Positions 36,418-43,690 of a stretch of DNA of 64,000 bases are shown here, piece after piece (position 1 is the stretch's first letter; each line of letters opens with the position of its first letter). Position numbers and translations under genes: made by a program. Source of the DNA: Pycnococcus provasolii (lineage: Eukaryota; Chlorophyta; Pseudoscourfieldiophyceae; Pseudoscourfieldiales; Pycnococcaceae); NCBI GenBank assembly GCA_938743325.2, contig OW568862.1, positions 1,031,501 to 1,095,500 of the forward strand, written 5' to 3'. The notes under the pieces are model-generated. The model was not told where the DNA came from and did not search any database. It saw nothing but the letters and a program-made list of their open reading frames with translations.

Positions 36418-38112
36418 TCAAGCATCCTCCTCCACATCCGCCAAATCACGCAGCAACGGCAAGATCGCACAACTGCACGCGTGAAATGCCACGGGAAGGT
36501 CGCATCCCTCCAGCACGCGCCACTCGCCACTGTCAATCGTATCGAGAACTTCCACCGTGCTCGTGAACGGCGTGCGATCGCTGCCGGTGGCACCACCCAC
36601 CGCGTACAGGCGATCGCCACCGTGAGAACTGCCAGCCACGCCGCAGCACAGCGAACCACCCAGGCGAGGCACATTCAGAGGAGGCAGCATACGCCAGCTA
36701 GAGCCATCCCAAGCCTCCACCGTGCGAAGCGCTTCGCCGTGAGGCCCACGTCCTCCAGCCACCACCACGAGACCTTGCCACGTTACCGAGCCCGCGGCGG
36801 AGCGTGCGTGCTGCATCGAAGGCATCGGCAGGAACGACGCGTCGCCAGGCATCCACGACTCCGCCTCGGCCACAGGACCGTCCGAGTCGCCGCACTCGCC
36901 GCCAGCCACCACGAGGCGGCCGTGCGCATCCATGCCGCTCGCAGCGAAGCAGCGCGCGCGAGACGGCGTCGGCAAGCAGCGCCCGATCCACGTCGACGTG
37001 GCGACGTCGAACGCCTCCATGGGCGCGGGAAGTGGCATCGCATTCTGAGCTTCCATCAGGGCATCTTGGAGAAGGTCCGCGTCGTCGAGATCGTCGACGC
37101 CGTCGGCATCTGCCGTGCGACCACGATCGAGAGGGTCCGTGCCGCCGCCGCCGCGGCGCATTGCCGCGCGACGTGCGGCGTCCGTCGCCGCGCGACGCGC
37201 ACGCTCGAGCGCGTCGACGTACTCACCACCCACGACGTAAATTTGCCTGTTCGAGGCATCGTAGCAACCCGTGGATCCATGCCGAGCCACGGACATGGGT
37301 GGTAAGTCGCTCCAGCTGTGGCACAGCGAGTCGTAGCATGCAACCGTTCGCCACATAGCACCATCCGAGCGGTGCGGGTGGTCGTCGCACCCACCCGCCA
37401 TCATCACGAGCCCGTTCTCGTACGGAATCACCGCGGCGTCGATGCGCGGTTGTTCCATACGAGGTAGGCTGTGCCAGTGCAGCCTCTGGCTGTGATCCAT
37501 CTCCTCGTCGCCGTCGCCGTCGTTGCCACCTTGCAATTTCGGCGACGGCGCGCGCCCATCCTCGAGCTGTGCTGCAAACACCGTGTCGAAGACGCGCCCG
37601 CGGTATCCGCTGAACACGAAGAGCGCGCAGTGCGCCCCCTTCGCCAAGGCCAGCGGCGCACCGACATTCTCGGCAATGGCGACGCAGAGTCCCTCGCATC
37701 CGCTGAGACTCGGGTGAAGTGCGAGCATAGCCGATGCGCCGCTACGCCTGCTTGCGTGCAGCGCGAGCGCCTTCTGACGGTCCCCCATCTTGTGCCTTCG
37801 GAAGACGGCATCCCTGCGAGCGCGCAGAATGACGGGTGGGTTCCCCGTCGCGCCGCTGTCCGCCACCAGCACGCTCACCGCCTCCTGCGCCGGCGCCACC
37901 GCCGGCGACGCTGGCTCGGCGCTTTCGTCGTCGTCGAGGCAGACGTCGAAAGCGTGCGTGATGACCCCTGGCCTTGCTTGGTACTTGCGCGCGGGGCTAT
38001 CTCTCGCCGCCAGCGACGACGACGGCGCGTGCGTGAAGAAGAGGAACACGCGCTCGCCGGGCGTGAGTCGTCCAGACGTGGACGTGGACGAAGACGGAGA
38101 CGTGGTTGGCAT
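36418..38112 (-). CDS. kelch-repeat protein
   Basis: The protein is 564 aa from ATG 38112. The frame stays open upstream through a CACACG microsatellite, which I treat as leader. Residues about 215-550 contain kelch-type beta-propeller repeats: VMMAGGCDD, IYVVGGEYV, LVVAGGECGD, VVVAGGRGP and LYAVGGATG, each with the double glycine before a W or aromatic block. An insertion rich in Asp and Arg splits the second and third repeats. The N-terminal third has no recognised domain. Kelch proteins bind partners such as actin or ligase substrates; the partner here is unknown. The gene ends 177 bp from the rbcS-4 stop. Confidence 0.75.
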   Translation of the reverse strand: MPTTSPSSSTSTSGRLTPGERVFLFFTHAPSSSLAARDSPARKYQARPGVITHAFDVCLDDDESAEPASPAVAPAQEAVSVLVADSGATGNPPVILRARRDAVFRRHKMGDRQKALALHASRRSGASAMLALHPSLSGCEGLCVAIAENVGAPLALAKGAHCALFVFSGYRGRVFDTVFAAQLEDGRAPSPKLQGGNDGDGDEEMDHSQRLHWHSLPRMEQPRIDAAVIPYENGLVMMAGGCDDHPHRSDGAMWRTVACYDSLCHSWSDLPPMSVARHGSTGCYDASNRQIYVVGGEYVDALERARRAATDAARRAAMRRGGGGTDPLDRGRTADADGVDDLDDADLLQDALMEAQNAMPLPAPMEAFDVATSTWIGRCLPTPSRARCFAASGMDAHGRLVVAGGECGDSDGPVAEAESWMPGDASFLPMPSMQHARSAAGSVTWQGLVVVAGGRGPHGEALRTVEAWDGSSWRMLPPLNVPRLGGSLCCGVAGSSHGGDRLYAVGGATGSDRTPFTSTVEVLDTIDSGEWRVLEGCDLPVAFHACSCAILPLLRDLADVEEDA

Positions 38113-38571
38113 ATAAGAGACACACACGCACACTCGTACAGTACTGTACAGACACAACCAACACGACGACCACAAGGTACCGTACCAAGTGCTTATGCAC
38201 ACGCACACGCACACGCACACGCACACGCACGCACACGCACGCACAAGATTGGGCGCTGGAGGTGGACCTCGGGGGGGGGGGAGAAGATTCACTTCCCCTT
38301 CCGGGATTCCTCCGAAGGATCCCCTAATAATAAAAAGGAGGGGGGAACACGTGGTGCACAATATGTAAACGTTTCCGGGTGGATCCCCATTCCCATTCCA
38401 GTGTGGGTGTTGTGCTGTGCTGTGTTGTTGTTGTGTATTTTACTATTTTGGGTAACGCGCTTATATTCCCCCTTTTCTTTTTTTTTCGCGTTTTTCCTGA
38501 ATTTTTTGCTGAATTTTAGTATACGTCATTCTATCATTGCGTGTCACTCCTTGCGCCTGGTCGTAGTGGGA
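38113..38571. other. spacer with CACACG microsatellite
   Basis: This lies between the divergent kelch and TGA-containing genes. It has a cacacg/cacgcacg repeat and T-rich sequence towards the plus-strand gene. No gene is supported. Confidence 0.55.
38197..38244. repeat. CACACG/CACG microsatellite
   Basis: About eight cacacg/cacg units lie in tandem upstream of the kelch gene ATG. Confidence 0.95.
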
Positions 38572-39360
38572 ATGTCCGGCTTCAGCGAGCCGCTGCTGCG
38601 CCCTGACGACGTGCTTGCCGCCGGTGCGGATGCCCTTGCGTCAGACGCGGACTGCGAAGGGGGCGTGTGAAGACCGCCCCCCCGACGACGACGACAAACG
38701 CCCACGGGAACATTGTCGTCGGGGGACAATAATGCGACGGAGAATACGAGTGGAAACGGTTTGTCTGAATCTGAGCACGTCGACGACGGCGAAGACGACG
38801 ACGGGAAAACGGGAATCGTCATGTCCGTGCTGACAATTCTGTTCAGCATACCCGCGCTGCTCGGCTCCTGATGCTGGCCTCTCCTCGTCGCGTCGCTCTT
38901 CAGCATAGCGGCCGACGAGGGGGCGAAGACGCTAGCGCACGGTCTGAGCTTCGGCGTGACGCTCGCCGTGCTCACGAACCTCACGCAGTACACATACAAC
39001 CACGCATCGCTCATGCGAGCGCACAAGGCGACGCATTGGCAGAGGCACGGGCCCACTTATCTTGTCGCGCTCAGCGTACCTCTCGTGTGCGCCGACCTCG
39101 TGCGACACTTGCTGCAGGACGGCGGGCAGTGGCCGTCGCCAGGCAGCGACATGTTTAGACCGAACTGCAAGCACGGCGTACTTGGTTTCAAGTGCCTGAC
39201 GCCTGTCGGGTGGATCTTCTCAGTGTTCTGCACCTACACAGGCTTCATATTACTCATTGTCGGAACGCTGTGGGCAGCCGACTTTGTGCCGAAGCTGCAG
39301 GCGGCTTGGAAAAAGTCGCACCGTCGTTCTCGACAAAGCACGAGCATTTCCCAGGTGTAA
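38572..39360 (+). CDS. candidate membrane selenoprotein (two in-frame TGA codons)
   Basis: One continuous reading frame runs from ATG 38572 to a TAA at 39358-39360 (262 codons) if two TGA codons (33 at 38668-38670; 100 at 38869-38871) are read through. The protein starts MSGFSEPLLRPDD, has an acidic Asp/Glu/Ser linker, then a first hydrophobic segment (MSVLTILFSIPALLGS, TGA, CWPLLVASLFS). Further membrane segments follow (LSFGVTLAVLTNLTQY, YLVALSVPLVCADLV and WIFSVFCTYTGFILLIVGTLW), and the C-terminus is basic. The second TGA sits within the first hydrophobic segment, directly before a Cys, as Sec-Cys. A SECIS-like hairpin follows about 75 bp after the stop. The first TGA might instead fall in a 78-nt GT-AG intron (38665-38742) that keeps the frame. 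I do not recognise a named family with certainty. The alternative is a pseudogene with two stops, but every other codon is intact. Confidence 0.7.
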
Positions 39361-39422
39361 GTGCAGAGTTCGCAGCAACGTTCTCTCTCTCTCTCTCTGG
39401 ACAACTTCAAACTATTCGACTT

Positions 39423-39503
39423 AAACTACCAACAGGTGACGGCGCCAACGATAGAAAGAATACGCAACATTATTCATACGTGGTGCCTGATGAGTGGAAG
39501 TTT
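39423..39503 (+). promoter_or_regulatory. SECIS-like element (selenocysteine insertion)
   Basis: Helix I pairs 39423-39427 with 39499-39503 and 39429-39431 with 39495-39497. An internal loop follows, then the core: 5' TGAC (39437-39440) opposite 3' TGAT (39488-39491), giving the tandem sheared G.A pairs of a SECIS. Helix II pairs GGCGCC (39441-39446) with GGTGCC (39482-39487) and ACG (39448-39450) with CGT (39479-39481). A 5' bulge AGAAA (39453-39457) holds the unpaired AA, and a mini-helix, GAATA/TATTC, closes an 8-base loop. That is the form II layout. The pairing was checked by eye, not folded by program. Confidence 0.65.
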
Positions 39504-40238
39504 TTTTGTTTGCTAAAGTTTGTAAGAGATTTACATAGACTGTATCGTGTTCGTACGTGAACACCAAACCACACACGATACAAACACTGTGCCACACACA
39601 CACGGTAATGAACGAGAATGAGCACCACTGGTACCCTGCCAACTGCGGTCAATGGCCCATCGTTGTTGCCCATTGCGATGGAAGCAATCCATCGCCTCGT
39701 CCTCACCACCGTTACAAACTTTTCGCCGGTTTATAGGATACAGTACAGTACTTCCTAGACTGGTTGTGTAGCGAGGTTAAAAAGGATGGTAAAAAGAGGG
39801 AGTCCAATGGGTGACGTCGATGGGTGGCATCGCCCACCAAAATACGGCCCATGGTGTGCCGTATTTTTGATCGCCTTGATTGACGTGATGGCATGCATGG
39901 TATTGCTATTGCAATTGATTGCTACAGTACCTATGGTAGATCACGTGAAATGAAGGTCAAGTAAACTAAAGGATCCTGACACCTGAGGGATGTAAAAAAG
40001 TGTCCTCAAGAAAGATCTTTTCGGGGGCACTTTTCCACGTCGGATGCGAATCGAACTTCACCCTTCCTACCCCGGCAGCCCGGGCGGGTAGTCCCGTACA
40101 TAGCAAGGTTAACAAGCGAAAGCGACTTGTCCACGTCTGGGCCGCCGGCCCTTGCACGCAAAAGTAGTCTACGCACCTACCTTTACCATAGTCCATAGTC
40201 TAAGGATACCATTTCCAACAAACAAAACACCTTAAGAT
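39504..40238. other. spacer, no gene seen
   Basis: It contains a T-rich stretch, then unremarkable sequence. Near 40040-40065 a sequence resembles a tRNA T-loop on the minus strand, but the T-stem does not pair. No gene is supported. Confidence 0.5.
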
Positions 40239-40973
40239 ATGATGATCTCGTCGTGCTCTCGTGTTGTTCGCCGCGCGGTGACGGTGCGTGCGTCAAGCTC
40301 GTCTGACAAGAAACGTGCGTTCGCCGCGTCGTCAGTCCCACTTCCCTTCGCGCCTAACATGGGCCGCCACCCGCCTATGATCGAGCGTGCGGAGGAGGAA
40401 ATGTGGAACCTTTGCGAGTCGCTCAAGAGCCGTGGCGACGTGCAGGGCGAGGAGAGGTGCCACCGCCTGCTCAAGGTGTTTGACCAGCGCGTGTCGGCCG
40501 TCGAGGAGGAGGAGTGCAACCTCGAGCTCAAGTCTTGCAACGCGCTCGACCGCATTACGAACCTCATCACCAGCCTTGGCTTCAGTGCAGATCTCCTTCT
40601 CAAGACGGCAGCTCGCTGGGAGTACGAGTTGAAGAATCGCAGCCGCCTTGGCAAGTCCAACGCTGCGATAGATGAGAGCCGCCTTGCTCGTCAGAGGCAC
40701 ATCACCGCCGCCTTCAAGGCTGCGGATGTGAACCGCGACGGCGTGCTTCAGGTGGCGGAGGCGCGCGCTTTTCTCCAGGCACTTGGTCACGAGTCGGCCG
40801 AAAAGGGTGCGCTGTCGTCGCTTGACTCGTTCACGCTCGAGGAGGTTACTTCCGGCACGGAGGTGACGTTGCAGGACCTCATCTGGCTTGACGAGAACCT
40901 GAACCGCCACGAGGCTGGTGACAGCTTGATGAGGATGTACGGAAGCATTGACAGCATTGACCAAATGCATTGA
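40239..40973 (+). CDS. organelle-targeted EF-hand protein
   Basis: The protein is 244 aa. The first 35 residues are rich in Ser, Arg and Val without acids (MMISSCSRVVRRAVTVRASSSS), a likely plastid or mitochondrial targeting peptide. A helical middle part follows. At about 165-180 there is one canonical EF-hand loop, DVNRDGVLQVAE, with Asp, Asn, Asp and Glu in the calcium-binding positions. A second helix pair after it is less canonical. It is probably a calcium-responsive protein; the family is not recognised. Confidence 0.65.
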   Translation: MMISSCSRVVRRAVTVRASSSSDKKRAFAASSVPLPFAPNMGRHPPMIERAEEEMWNLCESLKSRGDVQGEERCHRLLKVFDQRVSAVEEEECNLELKSCNALDRITNLITSLGFSADLLLKTAARWEYELKNRSRLGKSNAAIDESRLARQRHITAAFKAADVNRDGVLQVAEARAFLQALGHESAEKGALSSLDSFTLEEVTSGTEVTLQDLIWLDENLNRHEAGDSLMRMYGSIDSIDQMH

Positions 40974-41460
40974 CGAGTAGGACGTGCGCATCAGGTGTGC
41001 ACGTGTGCAACGTGCATGCGCGCCATTTTTTGATTTTTTGATTTGATATGATTTATTTTCTTCTTCTTCTTCGCGTCAGTTTGTGCAAGCTAGAATTTTT
41101 TTCAAAGTTGAGGTGTTTCAAGATTTCGGACATCAACGTGCTTGACCGTACTAATACAACAGTACATTCAACGGTCTTTTTGATTTGATTTGTTATAATA
41201 CCATAACCTTATTATTTAACGTCCATTTATTAGTCTGTGAGTCCTTTCGACGCGTCTCTGCGTGGCGGCCATACCCCAGGGGTGGCCACAGATGACAGAT
41301 GGCACTTGCAAGTTGGCAACATTCGCAGGCACCTGGACAGCTTGCTGGAGGCCTTGATTCAGCAGGTTGGCGAGGGTCTTGACGAAAACCCCAAAATTCG
41401 GGGTTCAAGATTGGGACGAGGGAGAGAAAGATTCTTGCGATTAGTCGTGGTTGGAAGGAA
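40974..41460. other. spacer with a TTCGGGGTT element
   Basis: It contains T-rich sequence after the EF-hand gene and, at 41397-41405, the element TTCGGGGTT 56 bp before the next ATG. No gene is supported. Confidence 0.55.
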
Positions 41461-42600
41461 ATGTCGGCGGCGCCAGGTGGTGGTGGTGAATCAGCAACGC
41501 CTCGTGACGTCGCCGCTCTCGCCGCTGTGCCAGCGCGCGTCACCTCACGCACAACGCGCCAGTGGCCGTCAGAACGGTCGGACGCAAGCCGGCTGTTCGT
41601 GGAGTTTGTCACGAGCCGCCTGGCAGGTCCTCTTGCCGTGGGAGGACAGGTGATCGACGTCGCGGGGGGCAAGGGACGCGTGGCAGCGGCGCTGCAGAAT
41701 AAGCACGGTGTCAACGTCGTGGTGATTGACCCACGCGAGGAGCTGGGCATCGCTCTCGACTGGACGAAGCGTCGTCACGCCGCGCTGAGAGCTCGGCAAA
41801 GAAGAGGCGAGGAGCAGGACGATGAGCCAAAAAGCGAGCAGGGTGAAGGCAGAAAGCAGCGCCTGCCGAGGCACCTTTGCGCCTTCTTCTCGCCCGCACT
41901 TTGGGGGGGAGACGACGACGAAGTGCTGCAGACGTCGCTTCGCCGTGCTTGGTTCGCGAGCCCGTATTTTGCACCGGCGCTGGTGCACGGGACACGGCCG
42001 AGAGTGGATGCGGCGAATGCCGTCGTCGAGGACAAGTCGGCGGAGGAAGAGACGTCGCCAAGCAGTAAATTAACCGGACGCGGCGCGTGCTGGCGCTGTG
42101 GGCCTGACGCAGAGGGTGGCGCTCGCGCAAGTGCGTGTGCAAGCGACGGCGTGAGCGGGTACCTCCAGCATCACGCTTACATGTGCCCGAACGGCGCCAC
42201 GGACATTCGGCACGCGACGGCGTCGGCGCCGCGTGTGAACGAGGCAGAGGCGCAGGCACTTTTGCGTGACTGCACAGCTGTCATCGCTTTGCATCCAGAC
42301 CAGTGCACGGACGATATAGTCAAATTCGTGAGCATGTTTCGCAAGCCGTTTGCGATTGTGCCGTGCTGCGTCTTCCCAAACACATTCAAGCGCACCCTCT
42401 GGGATGGAACGCCCGTGCGTACACACGATCACCTAGTGCGTTGGGTTGCCGAGCAAACGGGAGGCACAATTGCGGAGATTGACGCCAGGGATGGCGACGG
42501 CAGAGACAAAGTGAGCGTGGACACTGGCAACGCGTCGCAGCAAAAGAAGGGTCGTCGATACACAGTAGTCTACAGACAATCTTGGGACACTGATATGTAA
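41461..42600 (+). CDS. SAM-dependent methyltransferase-like protein
   Basis: The protein is 379 aa. Motif I is VIDVAGGKGRVAAAL at about residues 64-78, and an acidic end, VVVIDPRE, follows at about 86. A conserved later block, LHPDQCTDDIVKF ... KPFAIVPCCVFP, sits at about 277-305. These fit a family of SAM-binding methyltransferase-like proteins found in algae and fungi. The substrate is unknown. A Cys-rich part (CWRCG, YMCPNG) lies before the conserved block. It converges with the F-box-like gene, with 31 bp between stops. Confidence 0.65.
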   Translation: MSAAPGGGGESATPRDVAALAAVPARVTSRTTRQWPSERSDASRLFVEFVTSRLAGPLAVGGQVIDVAGGKGRVAAALQNKHGVNVVVIDPREELGIALDWTKRRHAALRARQRRGEEQDDEPKSEQGEGRKQRLPRHLCAFFSPALWGGDDDEVLQTSLRRAWFASPYFAPALVHGTRPRVDAANAVVEDKSAEEETSPSSKLTGRGACWRCGPDAEGGARASACASDGVSGYLQHHAYMCPNGATDIRHATASAPRVNEAEAQALLRDCTAVIALHPDQCTDDIVKFVSMFRKPFAIVPCCVFPNTFKRTLWDGTPVRTHDHLVRWVAEQTGGTIAEIDARDGDGRDKVSVDTGNASQQKKGRRYTVVYRQSWDTDM

Positions 42601-42631
42601 CAGAACTGTACACAATTCGCACACACAAAGT

Positions 42632-43486
42632 TCAAGGCGCTTTGTTCCACCACGAGCCGCCGCCGTCGTCGTCGTCACTTGACTCGTCGTCGCTCTCGAT
42701 CACGTCGAGCCCAAGGTTTAGCGTCAACTGCACAGCCATCGTCGGAAGCACCGCGCTGCTCGCCATGTGATTCGTCCCTCCTATGCATTGCCCAGCATCC
42801 GGCGCTCTACCACCGGCACGCAACCAGACAAAGTGACGACATCTTGTACAACGGTACAAGCCGTCACCAAGCACAAATGTGGCACCCTTCTTCTTCGCTT
42901 GGTGACCAAAGAGGCGCCTTGCATCATCCAACGTGCAGCGGCGAGGAAGGCTGCACCCTCGCTCTTCAAGGAGACGCTTCCACAGAGTTTGGTCGCCAGC
43001 GGCGTCGCGCCAAGCCTTATTCACGCACGACGCAGCGGCTAGGTCACGCGGGTCCCTCAAGCAAGCAAGCACGAACGGCAGAGCTGTATATGGGATTCCA
43101 CCGCCACTTGCGTCGACGACGTCTCGCTTGCTTTCGCGTTTTATCAAAATCAACTTTTTTCTCAGGTCTCTATCGTACGCCGCCTCCACTTTGGCAGGAC
43201 ATGCGGAGAAGGCCGTGCCCACCGCACGTTGCAAGTCGTTTGTCATCATTCCTGCGCGCGCCAAGCTCTCCAATGCTGTCACGGCGACTCTCAAGTCTTG
43301 CTGAGCCTCTTCCTGCAGAAGAGCACCGTGCTCGGCGTACGCACAAGCTAGTTGTCGCAAAGCAAGAGCGACCAGTCGCGGATTATTCGACGACAGCGCA
43401 GTTGACACGCCTAGTCGCGCGTACCGGGAGCGGAGCGCGGCGCGTTCCACCTCGGAGCTCGAGCCTTTCCGACGCCGACGGCGCAT
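42632..43486 (-). CDS. F-box-like protein
   Basis: The protein is 284 aa from ATG 43486. Residues about 135-175 look like an F-box: PFVLACLRDPRDLAAASCVNKAWRDAAGDQTLWKRL. A Cys-x2-Cys (YRCTRCRHFVWL) follows at about 213-224, and an acidic, Ser-rich end precedes SWW. It is probably a substrate receptor of an SCF-type ubiquitin ligase. Its start is 205 bp from that of the helicase gene on the other strand, so the two may share a promoter. An AACCCCGAA element lies at 43514-43522, 28 bp upstream of its ATG. Confidence 0.65.
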   Translation of the reverse strand: MRRRRRKGSSSEVERAALRSRYARLGVSTALSSNNPRLVALALRQLACAYAEHGALLQEEAQQDLRVAVTALESLARAGMMTNDLQRAVGTAFSACPAKVEAAYDRDLRKKLILIKRESKRDVVDASGGGIPYTALPFVLACLRDPRDLAAASCVNKAWRDAAGDQTLWKRLLEERGCSLPRRCTLDDARRLFGHQAKKKGATFVLGDGLYRCTRCRHFVWLRAGGRAPDAGQCIGGTNHMASSAVLPTMAVQLTLNLGLDVIESDDESSDDDDGGGSWWNKAP

Positions 43487-43690
43487 CGGAATCGCAATGG
43501 CGCCGAATTTGCCAACCCCGAACCAAAACTTTCCAGCCAGATTGACCGGACTCTCCCCCTGAAATCAAACGCGTGGCCCACAGAGCTCGGATTGTTCACA
43601 CGTTGATATTATTCCGAAAGAATAATATCTTTGCGACAATGGCGCTTGGTTTCAGCACTTTTGAATCCTGCTTTTGAATAATACTTAAAT

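Noticed and set aside
38869-38871. TGA at codon 100 as a plain stop or pseudogene
   Set aside because: The frame is open on both sides, the hydrophobic segment continues and a SECIS-like hairpin follows; kept as a candidate Sec codon.
40040-40070. tRNA-like T-loop (GTTCGATTC) on the minus strand
   Set aside because: The five-base stem around it does not pair and no acceptor or anticodon arm can be drawn.
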